This document shows positions 15,990 through 24,572 of a DNA stretch of 64,000 nucleotides, piece after piece. Numbering within the stretch: the first letter of the stretch is position 1; the number at the start of each line of letters is the position of its first letter. Origin of the DNA: a virus; the IMG/VR virus record IMGVR_UViG_3300043823_000198, positions 101,634-165,633 of that record, one strand, 5' to 3'. A program made the translations under genes and the position numbers. Under the pieces are notes generated by a model that saw only the letters and a list, made by a program, of their open reading frames with translations, was not told the origin of the DNA and did no database searches.

Positions 15990-18475
15990 TGGAATTTTAT
16001 ACTTCAGTAAACCCCATGGGCGACAAGATCTTCGTCAGGGGTATTGAAAATGGTAAACGATACCAACGCAAAATAGACTTTAGTCCTACGCTGTATGTAA
16101 ACTCGAAGAAACCCTCCAAGTGGAAAACACTGGAGGGAACATTCGTTGATGAAGTACAGCCTGGAACTATCAAAGAAACTCGTGACTTCATTAAACGCTA
16201 CGATGGTGTTCAGGGTTTTGAAGTTTATGGTAATACAAACTACGCATACCAATACATCAGCGACACCTATGAAGGTGATGTTAATTGGGATATGGAACAG
16301 ATTAAAGTATTTACTATTGACATTGAAACCAGCACGGAGAATGGATTCCCAGACATCCGATCAGCGAACGAAGAAGTCCTTCTAATCACTATCAAAGATC
16401 TTCAAACAAAACGAATCATTACTTTCGGTAGCAAGTCCTACGTGAACCCACGTGAGGATGTTATCTATGTTACCTGTAAGAATGAACACGCACTTCTAAC
16501 TCAATTCCTTGAGTTTTGGATAAAGAGTTATCCCGATGTTATCACTGGATGGAATACAGACTTCTTTGACGTTCCATATCTTGTCCGTCGCATTGAACGT
16601 GAACTTGGTGATGGCGAGTCCAATAAAATTAGCCCATGGGGATATGTTAATGAACGCAAGACATTTATCAAGGGTAATGAAGAAATCCACTATGATATTG
16701 TAGGTATTGCTCAGCTGGATTATCTTGAACTCTATAAGAAGTATACTTATCAGAAACAAGAATCATATCGCCTAGACTACATCGCAGAGCAAGAACTCGG
16801 TGACAAGAAGAAAGAAAATCCAGGAGAGTCTTTCAAGGATTTTTATACAAATTACTGGCAATCGTTTGTTGACTATAACATTCATGACGTAGAGTTGGTT
16901 GATAAACTCGAAGACAAGATGCGTTTGATTGAACTGCATCTGACCATGGCATATAATGCGAAGATTAACTTTGAAGATGTTTACTCACAGGTTCGTATGT
17001 GGGATACCATCATCTATAATCACCTGCGCAAGAAGGGTATTGTTATTCCTGCCAAGAATCATTCTGGAAAGGATGCTCAGTTTGAAGGCGCTTTTGTTAA
17101 AGATCCTATCATTGGATTGCATAAATGGATGGCTTCTTTCGACTTGAACTCTCTATATCCTCACTTGATTATGCAGTATAACATCAGCCCAGAGACTCTG
17201 ACCTCAGAGAAGCTGAGTGTGACTGTTGATAAGCTACTCAATCAAGAAGTTGATACAAGCTACTTGAAGCAACGCGACCTTGCTCTTACTGCCAACGGAT
17301 GGACATATACCAAAGAATTCAAAGGGTTTATGCCAGAACTAATGGAAAAGATGTATAAAGATCGATCTAAATTCAAGAAGCAGATGCTCAGCGTTCAGCA
17401 ACAGTACGAAAAGGATAAGTCTCAAAAACATCTCCTAAAAGATATATCTCGTTTGAATAACCTTCAGATGGCCATGAAGATTGCGTTGAACTCAGCGTAT
17501 GGTGCCATGGGTAACCAGTACTTTCGTTACTTTGATATTCGTATGGCTGAAGGGATTACTACTTCTGGTCAGTTGTCTATTCGTTGGATGGCAAACAAAT
17601 TAAATGCCTTCATGAACAAAACTCTGAAGACCGAAGGTATAGATTATGTCGTTGCCATTGACACTGACTCAATCTACCTGACACTTGAACATTTAGTTGA
17701 GAAAACCTGCGAAGGTAAAACAACTGAACAGAAGATCAAGTTTATGGATAAGATCTGCGAAGATGTTTTCCAACCATTCATTGACTCTGGTTATCAAGAG
17801 TTGGCTGAATATATGAATGCATATTCTCAGAAGATGCAGATGAAGCGAGAAGTTCTTGCCGATAAAGGTATTTGGACTGCCAAGAAACGCTACGTTCTAA
17901 ATGTTCATAACTCTGAGGGTGTTCAGTTTGCCAAGCCAAAGGTAAAGGTGATGGGTCTTGAGATGGTTAAGTCGTCTACTCCAGCAATCATTCGCGATAA
18001 ATTAAAGGATTCCATTGATGTTATTCTTCAGGGAGATCAGAAACTACTACATAATTATGTTACTGAGTTTAGAAAAGAGTTTGATAAATTACCTGTTCAA
18101 GATATTGCGTTTCCACGTGGTGTGAATGGTATTAAACAGTATGCTGGTTCTCCAATCTACTCAAAGGGAACACCTATCCATGTTCGTGGGGCGCTATTGT
18201 TTAATCATTATGTAAAGAAGATGGGGCTTGATAAAAAATATCAACCGATTCGGGATGGCGACAAGATTAAATTCGTTTATGTTCGCAAACCAAATCCATT
18301 TCAAGAGGATGTGATTGCTTTCAGTCAGAAACTACCCGATGAGTTTGATTTGAAAACATACATAGATTATGATAAACAATTTGAGAAAGTTTTTCTTGAT
18401 GCGCTTCAGATTGTTATTGAACCACTAGGATGGAAAACACAGGAAGAAAATTCTTTGGAGAATTTCTTTGGATAA
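15989..18475 (+). CDS. 43: Family B DNA polymerase (gp43)
   Basis: The 828-residue protein (T4 gp43 is 898) shows exonuclease motifs DIETS, GWNTDFFD and YNIHDVEL, polymerase motif A DLNSLYPHL, motif B KIALNSAYGAMGN, motif C DTDSIYL and KKRYVLNV. It is the replicative polymerase with proofreading. The frame is intact with no intron or split, unlike some T4-like relatives. The C-terminal tail ends ENFFG, a likely clamp-binding peptide. Confidence 0.95.
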   Translation: MEFYTSVNPMGDKIFVRGIENGKRYQRKIDFSPTLYVNSKKPSKWKTLEGTFVDEVQPGTIKETRDFIKRYDGVQGFEVYGNTNYAYQYISDTYEGDVNWDMEQIKVFTIDIETSTENGFPDIRSANEEVLLITIKDLQTKRIITFGSKSYVNPREDVIYVTCKNEHALLTQFLEFWIKSYPDVITGWNTDFFDVPYLVRRIERELGDGESNKISPWGYVNERKTFIKGNEEIHYDIVGIAQLDYLELYKKYTYQKQESYRLDYIAEQELGDKKKENPGESFKDFYTNYWQSFVDYNIHDVELVDKLEDKMRLIELHLTMAYNAKINFEDVYSQVRMWDTIIYNHLRKKGIVIPAKNHSGKDAQFEGAFVKDPIIGLHKWMASFDLNSLYPHLIMQYNISPETLTSEKLSVTVDKLLNQEVDTSYLKQRDLALTANGWTYTKEFKGFMPELMEKMYKDRSKFKKQMLSVQQQYEKDKSQKHLLKDISRLNNLQMAMKIALNSAYGAMGNQYFRYFDIRMAEGITTSGQLSIRWMANKLNAFMNKTLKTEGIDYVVAIDTDSIYLTLEHLVEKTCEGKTTEQKIKFMDKICEDVFQPFIDSGYQELAEYMNAYSQKMQMKREVLADKGIWTAKKRYVLNVHNSEGVQFAKPKVKVMGLEMVKSSTPAIIRDKLKDSIDVILQGDQKLLHNYVTEFRKEFDKLPVQDIAFPRGVNGIKQYAGSPIYSKGTPIHVRGALLFNHYVKKMGLDKKYQPIRDGDKIKFVYVRKPNPFQEDVIAFSQKLPDEFDLKTYIDYDKQFEKVFLDALQIVIEPLGWKTQEENSLENFFG

Positions 18476-19019
18476 TATCAGAATAATTAAGACTGGTTTA
18501 AATGTTTCTAAAATATTGAAACAATTAAAAGATCATCCAGAAGATTGGGGAGCCCAAAAGAATATTGAAGGCATCCATAATGTTCATGACGACCATGGGT
18601 TTCCTGAAATTAATGCAGGTGTTTTGCAATTAGTCATTGGTGGTATATCCAAGCAAGGAGAATATGTTGGTGACACTGAACTTTGCAAACCAACAGATGC
18701 ATTTTATAAACATACACACATAGTTTCTTTTTTGAAAAGACACTTTCACACATTTCGTAGATGTGGGTTTCTTTCTTTGCCAATTGGTGGTGAAGTAGGA
18801 ACTCACATTGACGTTGGTAGCTACTACCAAACAAAGGACAGGTATCATCTATCAATTCAGGGTAGATACATATACACAGTGGGAGATGAATCCGTAACTG
18901 TTGAACCTGGAACTTTGTTGTGGTTCAATAATAAACTACCTCATGGAACAAAGAACATTGGTGATTGTGTTCGTGTTACTTTTGTATTTGATGTTCCGCA
19001 TCACAAGAGTAATCCATAG
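18468..19019 (+). CDS. Aspartyl/asparaginyl beta-hydroxylase-like Fe(II)/2OG oxygenase
   Basis: The 183-residue protein has a cupin-like core with HID (HxD), a distal histidine in KLPHGTKN and an arginine in VRVTFVFDV, as in the aspartyl/asparaginyl hydroxylase family. No ATG is available, so the start is probably TTG at 18468, with GGAG seven bases upstream and an 8-base overlap with the polymerase. Target unknown. Confidence 0.75.
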   Translation: MDNIRIIKTGLNVSKILKQLKDHPEDWGAQKNIEGIHNVHDDHGFPEINAGVLQLVIGGISKQGEYVGDTELCKPTDAFYKHTHIVSFLKRHFHTFRRCGFLSLPIGGEVGTHIDVGSYYQTKDRYHLSIQGRYIYTVGDESVTVEPGTLLWFNNKLPHGTKNIGDCVRVTFVFDVPHHKSNP

Positions 19020-19048
19020 TTGCTTTGCAATTAAATTCATAGTATAAT
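19020..19048 (+). promoter_or_regulatory. Promoter of the TTGCTTTG group
   Basis: TTGCTT (19020-19025) and TATAAT (19043-19048) have a 17-base spacer. The start TTGCTTTG followed by AATT is shared with promoters at 37741 and 52379. It drives the thioredoxin and uvsX genes. Confidence 0.7.
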
Positions 19049-19066
19049 ATATTAAAGGAGAATGAT

Positions 19067-19477
19067 ATGAAGATTTTACGTTTCTATGCTGAATGGTGCG
19101 CACCCTGCGCTCAATTTAGTGAGATTTTAAAAGAAGTTAAAGAAAAACTTGGTGGCTCTTTCCCTGTTCAAATTGACTCAGTCAATATCGAAGAAAACAT
19201 TATGGAAAGTATTGCCTATGACATTAAAAATATTCCGACACTCGTTCTCATTGATGACAAACGCAACGAAATTAAACGTAGCGTTGGTGTTATGAGTGTT
19301 GATCAAACAATTGCATGGTTGAATGATACGTCACCAGTTTCTAAGTCAGAAGTCAAGAAACCAGCAGCAAAGAAAGCTCCAGCTAAAAAGGTTGCAGCTA
19401 AAAAGGTTGCAGCTAAAAAGGTTGCAGCTAAAAAGGTTGCAGCAAAGAAAGTAGCAAAACCAAAGGCAAAGAAATGA
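19067..19477 (+). CDS. Thioredoxin-like protein with a histone-H1-like Lys/Ala tail
   Basis: The 136-residue protein has a thioredoxin fold over residues 1-90 with active site WCAPC and the cis-proline motif NIPTLVLID. After that comes a repetitive Lys/Ala/Val tail made from a 15-bp unit repeated exactly four times (19381-19440). The tail resembles histone H1-like or nucleic-acid-binding tails and is unusual on a thioredoxin. GGAG precedes the ATG, and the stop overlaps a second thioredoxin gene. Confidence 0.85.
   Translation: MKILRFYAEWCAPCAQFSEILKEVKEKLGGSFPVQIDSVNIEENIMESIAYDIKNIPTLVLIDDKRNEIKRSVGVMSVDQTIAWLNDTSPVSKSEVKKPAAKKAPAKKVAAKKVAAKKVAAKKVAAKKVAKPKAKK
19381..19440 (+). repeat. 15-bp tandem repeat, four exact copies
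   Basis: The unit AGCTAAAAAGGTTGC is repeated four times without change and keeps the frame, encoding the AAKKV tail of the thioredoxin. Identical copies imply recent expansion by slippage or recombination. Confidence 0.9.
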
Positions 19478-19722
19478 AGGTGTTAAAATTCTATGCTGAC
19501 TGGTGTGGACCATGTAAAGCATTAAGTTCTACAATTGAGCAACATTATAAAGGTAATGTTCCAATTGAAAATATTAATATTGACACTGATCAAGAAACTG
19601 CTGTTACATATGGTATTCGTGGTGTTCCTACTTGTATTTTGATTGATGAACATGGCTCTGAAGTACGTCGTAAAAGTGGTGCTATGATGATAGATCAATT
19701 CGAAAAATTTATTAAAGGATAA
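19474..19722 (+). CDS. Thioredoxin/glutaredoxin-like protein
   Basis: The 82-residue protein has the classical thioredoxin active site WCGPC and RGVPTCILID with the cis-proline. It overlaps the previous thioredoxin stop by ATGA. It is a plausible reductant for ribonucleotide reductase. Confidence 0.88.
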   Translation: MKVLKFYADWCGPCKALSSTIEQHYKGNVPIENINIDTDQETAVTYGIRGVPTCILIDEHGSEVRRKSGAMMIDQFEKFIKG

Positions 19723-19725
19723 AAC

Positions 19726-20793
19726 ATGAGTATTCTAGATAAACTTAAAAAGAATTCTACCATTAAAGATACAAGCATCCTTTCTGGTTCTAAATTCTTT
19801 ACTAAGAAAGATATGATTCCAACTACGATTCCTGTTATCAATGTTGCTCTTTCTGGTCGATTAGATGGTGGTTTAACTCCTGGTCTTACAATGTGGGCTG
19901 GTCCAAGTAAACATTTTAAAACCGCATTTTCTTTGTTAATGGCTAAAGCATATCTGGACAAATATCATGATGGTGTTGTTTTGTTTTATGATAGTGAGTT
20001 TGGTACTCCTCAGTCCTATTTTGATTCTTTCGGTATTGATACTGATCGAGTTATTCATACACCAATAACTGATATTGAACAGTTAAAGTTTGATATAATG
20101 AAACAGATTGAAGGTATTGAACGTGGCGATCATGTCATTGTTGTTATTGACTCAATTGGTAATTTGGCTTCAAAGAAAGAAGTTGAAGATGCTCTTGAAG
20201 GTAAATCTGCTGCAGACATGACTCGTGCCAAACAGTTGAAATCTTTGTTTCGTATGATCACACCCCATCTTACACTTAAAGATATTCCATGCGTAGTTGT
20301 TAATCATACGTATATGGAAATTGGAATGTTTCCTAAAGCCATTGTTGGTGGTGGTACTGGCGCATATTATTCTGCAGACAATATTTTTATCCTCGGTCGT
20401 CAGCAAGAGAAAGAAGGTACTGAAATCGTAGGATATAATTTTATTATCAATGTAGAAAAATCTCGTTATGTCAAAGAAAAATCTAAAATCCCTGTTAGCG
20501 TATCTTTTGATGGTGGTATCAGCCGTTGGTCTGGTTTACTTGATATCGCTCTCGAATCTGGACATGTAATCAAGCCATCAAACGGATGGTATTCTAAGGT
20601 CAACAAAGATACTGGTGAAGTAGAAGATAGGAAGTATCGTATTAAAGATACAGATAATAAAGAATTTTGGATGTCAATTCTTACAACTAAATCTTTTAAT
20701 GACTTTGTAAAGTCCAAATATTCAATTGGGCAGGGAGAAGCAATCATGCGCGATGATGTAGATGTTGCACTTGAGGCTCTCGAAGATGAGTGA
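19726..20793 (+). CDS. uvsX: RecA-like recombinase UvsX
   Basis: The 355-residue protein has the phage-type Walker A motif GPSKHFKT, Walker B VIVVIDSIGNL, and the DNA-binding loop region around GGGTGAYYSADNIF. It catalyses strand exchange for recombination-dependent replication. It overlaps the next gene by eight bases. Confidence 0.93.
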   Translation: MSILDKLKKNSTIKDTSILSGSKFFTKKDMIPTTIPVINVALSGRLDGGLTPGLTMWAGPSKHFKTAFSLLMAKAYLDKYHDGVVLFYDSEFGTPQSYFDSFGIDTDRVIHTPITDIEQLKFDIMKQIEGIERGDHVIVVIDSIGNLASKKEVEDALEGKSAADMTRAKQLKSLFRMITPHLTLKDIPCVVVNHTYMEIGMFPKAIVGGGTGAYYSADNIFILGRQQEKEGTEIVGYNFIINVEKSRYVKEKSKIPVSVSFDGGISRWSGLLDIALESGHVIKPSNGWYSKVNKDTGEVEDRKYRIKDTDNKEFWMSILTTKSFNDFVKSKYSIGQGEAIMRDDVDVALEALEDE

Positions 20794-21115
20794 TCATTTA
20801 GCATCTCCTCCTTTTATTGCAGTTGAAAATCGCAAAACAGGTACAGTTGCTTTAAAGTTGATATCTGGACCATATGAGGGTATAATATTTTCATATGGTA
20901 AGGTTGACTTTAACGAACAAGATGATACCTGTAAAATGCATTTTGAATATGATGTTCATGAAAACCCAATGGTATATGATCAAAAAGAATTTGAAAATTA
21001 TCTTGGCGATTTATTAGTATTCATAATTGCTGACCAATTGCAGAAGAACGAAATTATTTACACTGGCGGAATTGATGAGAATAGAAACGAAGATTCTAAG
21101 CAATCTGATATATGA
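20786..21115 (+). CDS. Conserved small protein between uvsX and gene 41
   Basis: The 109-residue protein begins MSDHLASPPFIAVENRKTG and has strands (LISGPYEGIIFSYG) with an acidic body. It is in a position that often holds a small conserved gene in T4-like phages. Role unknown. The end overlaps the helicase gene. Confidence 0.65.
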   Translation: MSDHLASPPFIAVENRKTGTVALKLISGPYEGIIFSYGKVDFNEQDDTCKMHFEYDVHENPMVYDQKEFENYLGDLLVFIIADQLQKNEIIYTGGIDENRNEDSKQSDI

Positions 21116-22469
21116 TGAGCAGTACTGTAGAAAAGTTATTCCATTTATCAAGAACGAATACTTTTCGGACAGGAAAGAAGCAATTCTTTCAAAGATAATT
21201 ACTGACTTTTTTACGAAGTATAATAAACCACTAACAAAAGAAATCCTTTCGATTGAAGTTGGTAATAGAACTGACATAAACAACAAAGAACTTACAGAAT
21301 TAAACACATACATTGACACACTGACCCATGAAGAAGTTAATGATTCATGGATGATTGAGCAAACTGAAAAGTTTTGTAAAGATAAGGCAGTATATAATGC
21401 AATTCTACACTCAATTAAAATCATCGATGGAGGAGATAAGATACACACCAAGGATTCAATTCCTTCTATCCTCTCTGACGCTCTTGCCGTTTCTTTTGAT
21501 AGCCATGTTGGCCATGATTACCTCGAAGACAGTAACTCTCGTTACGAATTTTACCATAGGGTTGAAGAAAAAATTGCTTTCGATTTGGACATGTTCAACA
21601 AGATTACTAAGGGTGGTCTTTCAAAGAAAACATTGAACATTGCTTTGGCTGGTACTGGAGTTGGTAAGTCTTTGTTTATGTGTCATGTTGGCGCATCTGT
21701 TCTGATTCAGGGAAAGAATGTTCTGTATATTACAATGGAAATGGCTGAGGAACGTATCGCTGAACGTATCGACGCAAACCTTTTGAATCTAACAATGGAT
21801 GAGTTGAAGGTTATCGACAAAGATATTTTCGACAGTCGTCTTCAAAAGATTTCCAAGAAAACGCAAGGTAAATTAATTGTCAAGGAGTATCCGACTGCTG
21901 GCGCTCATGCTGGACACTTCCGTGCTTTGCTTGAAGAACTTAAACTTAAGCGTGAATTTACTCCAGATATTATCTTTATCGACTATCTTAACATCTGTGC
22001 CAGCCATCGTATGAAACAGGGAGCCAATGTAAACTCTTATACATATATTAAGAGTATCGCTGAAGAGTTGCGTGGTTTGGCTGTTGAATATAATGTTCCA
22101 ATTGTTTCTGCCACACAAACAACCCGAAGCGGATACACTAATAGCGATCCAGGACTTGAAGATACTTCAGAGTCTTTTGGGTTACCAGCCACGGCTGACT
22201 TTATGTTTGCGTTAGTTTCAAATGAAGAACTCGAAGCGTTGAACCAGATTATTGTTAAACAGTTGAAGAATCGTTACAATGATCCAAGTTTTTATAAGCG
22301 TTTCGTTGTTGGGATTGATAGATCCAAAATGCGATTATATGATGTTGAAGCATCTGCTCAGGTAGGATTGGCTGATTCTGGTCAAGAAAAACCTGATGTT
22401 CCTATGTTTGATAAGAGCGAATTTGGTAAACGTCAAAGGTCAGAAGGCTTCGATGGGTTTAAGTTTTAG
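21075..22469 (+). CDS. 41: Replicative DNA helicase (gp41, DnaB-like)
   Basis: I choose ATG at 21075 (464 residues; T4 gp41 has 475) because the sequence from there aligns with the start of T4 gp41. Walker A is GTGVGKSL; the segment LYITMEMAEE and Walker B IIFIDYLNIC, followed by ESFGLPATADFM, match T4 well. It is the hexameric 5'-3' helicase that works with primase gp61, encoded at 37790. It overlaps the upstream gene by 41 bases. Confidence 0.93.
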   Translation: MRIETKILSNLIYDEQYCRKVIPFIKNEYFSDRKEAILSKIITDFFTKYNKPLTKEILSIEVGNRTDINNKELTELNTYIDTLTHEEVNDSWMIEQTEKFCKDKAVYNAILHSIKIIDGGDKIHTKDSIPSILSDALAVSFDSHVGHDYLEDSNSRYEFYHRVEEKIAFDLDMFNKITKGGLSKKTLNIALAGTGVGKSLFMCHVGASVLIQGKNVLYITMEMAEERIAERIDANLLNLTMDELKVIDKDIFDSRLQKISKKTQGKLIVKEYPTAGAHAGHFRALLEELKLKREFTPDIIFIDYLNICASHRMKQGANVNSYTYIKSIAEELRGLAVEYNVPIVSATQTTRSGYTNSDPGLEDTSESFGLPATADFMFALVSNEELEALNQIIVKQLKNRYNDPSFYKRFVVGIDRSKMRLYDVEASAQVGLADSGQEKPDVPMFDKSEFGKRQRSEGFDGFKF

Positions 22470-22478
22470 GAGAAAGAT

Positions 22479-23849
22479 ATGGTAAAAGTAATTGTAGCTG
22501 AAAAGAAAATTGATTGTTCACATCTGTTGGGTAAATTCTTAGACGAAAGTCATTACGACATTTTGGTAGAGGAAGATGCTGACGTTTATATGCCAGCAAC
22601 TTGCGATATCGCAACTCAAGCTACTTGCGAGTTGAATAAAGATTGTGCATCATGCTCCAAGGGTACTGATGAATTGCGCATCGCTTTCAAATTCCGCAAG
22701 AACTACTTTAGTAAAGAGCAACAAGACGCAGCGTATCTTGGTCTAAGAGAAGCTGCAGGTAGAACTGAGAATCGTGGACTTGCCTCTGGTATTAAAGATG
22801 GTGTTCTTGCTACTTCCGAAGGACGTGAGTGGGTTACCAATTATCAAGACGAGATGATGCAGATGATTCTTAAAAACCGTGACGCTGCTATTACTGGTTT
22901 GGATGAAGACGTCATAGACACTATTCGTGGTAAATATCCTACAGAAACTGATAAGAAGATGGCTGGTGGCGACGGTAAAAACAACGTCTGGGTTATCTCT
23001 CGTTTCCGTGGTAAGTTTGACTTTGAACAATGGCTTGATTCTATCAAACCTTTGAGTCGCGAAGAACGAGCAAAGGCAACTGAAGAAGTTATGAAGATGG
23101 TTAGTACAACTACTTACGGTAACGCAGTTAACTCTGGTATCGCTGGATGGTTTGACCGCTACCCACGTATTCCTTATGGACGTGCGACTTCTTATACTCG
23201 AGATAACTTTGATAAGTTTAAGATGGCTTACCCGTTCCTTCAAACACTTGCCAAAGGTTTCAAGGATCTGTTACCATGGCGCTATAATAACCAAATGGAA
23301 GCTGCCAAGAAAGTTGATCCACGTTACTTGGTTCCAGAAACACCATTCACAACTATCACTGTAAATAAAACTTTCCGTACAGCGGCACACTTTGACGCAG
23401 GTGATTTACATACTGGTTTGTCTAACCTTCTAGTTCTATCTAACAATGGTAACTACAAAGGTGGGTATCTTATCGCACCTGAGTACCGTGTTGCAGTCAA
23501 CGTTCGTCCTGGCGATTTGCTATTGATTAACAACCACGAAGTTATGCACGGTAACACTCCAATTGAATTGTTGGACGAGGAAGCTGAGCGTGTGTCGTTG
23601 GTTTGTTATTTCCGTGAGAAGATGTTGGAACTTGGTTCTTATGAATATGAAGAATGTCGTTACAACTTTGTTGAGAAACGCAGACTGAACAAAGAACACC
23701 CAATGTGGAAACATTTATGGAATGGTGTTTCTGAAGGTATGTGGGAAACAAAAGAGTGGTATGATTATCTTGAAGAACAGCTTGGTCGCGATGTTCTTGT
23801 TAAGTATCATCCAAAGGCAAACGCAGGTTCTCTTGAAGGATTTTTCTGA
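22479..23849 (+). CDS. TET/JBP-type Fe(II)/2OG dioxygenase
   Basis: The 456-residue protein has, in its last third, HFDAGD (iron ligands H304 and D306), then GLSNLLVL, GGYLIAPEY, RPGDLLLI, the distal histidine region HEVMHGNTPI and RVSLVCYFRE. This order matches the TET/JBP family, which oxidises 5-methylcytosine or thymine in DNA. The N-terminal 290 residues are an extra domain with a Cys-rich start (CELNKDCASC). A glycosyltransferase lies two genes downstream. Activity on DNA is a family-based inference; no C5-methyltransferase was seen in this window. Confidence 0.8.
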   Translation: MVKVIVAEKKIDCSHLLGKFLDESHYDILVEEDADVYMPATCDIATQATCELNKDCASCSKGTDELRIAFKFRKNYFSKEQQDAAYLGLREAAGRTENRGLASGIKDGVLATSEGREWVTNYQDEMMQMILKNRDAAITGLDEDVIDTIRGKYPTETDKKMAGGDGKNNVWVISRFRGKFDFEQWLDSIKPLSREERAKATEEVMKMVSTTTYGNAVNSGIAGWFDRYPRIPYGRATSYTRDNFDKFKMAYPFLQTLAKGFKDLLPWRYNNQMEAAKKVDPRYLVPETPFTTITVNKTFRTAAHFDAGDLHTGLSNLLVLSNNGNYKGGYLIAPEYRVAVNVRPGDLLLINNHEVMHGNTPIELLDEEAERVSLVCYFREKMLELGSYEYEECRYNFVEKRRLNKEHPMWKHLWNGVSEGMWETKEWYDYLEEQLGRDVLVKYHPKANAGSLEGFF

Positions 23850-24235
23850 TGACTCCTAATAATTCTGTTACCATTTCCTCCTCAACGTATGATATTACCA
23901 GCAACGGAACAGTATCAATAACAACACCATTGACTGTTAACAGTTTGATTGAAGACATTCTAGATCAATATGAACTAAACGAAATGCTTGTGGAGCATCG
24001 TGTTCAAGAGCAAGAAATGTTAAAATTGAAAGAACAAAATGTTGATTTTGCAGAGATAATCAAGGAAAATATTTCTAAGAATATGGCTAGACAAATTATT
24101 AAAAAGATATCTTTTACAAAGAAGTATGAGGTAGACTCTGATGTTCATTCTTACCGTGGACGCTGCTGGGTATTCAATAAAGAAGAACTTATTCAATTTA
24201 TAAAAGACAGTTGGAGTAAGGCTGGCCATGTTTGA
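23849..24235 (+). CDS. Unknown protein
   Basis: The 128-residue protein has a Ser/Thr-rich start, a helix with likely coiled-coil character (about residues 40-75) and a basic C-terminal half with YRGRCWVFNKEELIQF. It overlaps neighbours at both ends. It lies between the TET/JBP-like and glycosyltransferase genes and may belong with them. Confidence 0.6.
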   Translation: MTPNNSVTISSSTYDITSNGTVSITTPLTVNSLIEDILDQYELNEMLVEHRVQEQEMLKLKEQNVDFAEIIKENISKNMARQIIKKISFTKKYEVDSDVHSYRGRCWVFNKEELIQFIKDSWSKAGHV

Positions 24236-24572
24236 TAAATTCGGTGTTGTTGATAAGATGACCTTGGGAAAAACAACAAGAGAAGTCATTACACGTAAAA
24301 TTGTTTTCTCGGATTCTATTACGATTAATAATTATCTAGAAGGCAAACCACTGTTGTTTGCTTCTCCAAATCCAAGTATTGTAGGATACTACATAGAAGA
24401 CAAACACCTATACATTATCTTATCATATGCTTCATTGGAAGATCTTATGAATTGGATCTCAGGAAATAATGTAAATATTCTTTTGGTGCATGTTAAAGAA
24501 ATTGTTGACCGTTGTAAAGTCTTGGTTAACACAGAAGTTTTTGAAAATCCTAACTTAGAGGAAGTATTATGA
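24228..24572 (+). CDS. Unknown protein
   Basis: The 114-residue mixed alpha/beta protein overlaps its neighbours by eight and four bases. It contains YYIEDKHLYIILSYASLEDLM broken into strand and helix segments. Family not recognised. Confidence 0.55.
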   Translation: MFDKFGVVDKMTLGKTTREVITRKIVFSDSITINNYLEGKPLLFASPNPSIVGYYIEDKHLYIILSYASLEDLMNWISGNNVNILLVHVKEIVDRCKVLVNTEVFENPNLEEVL

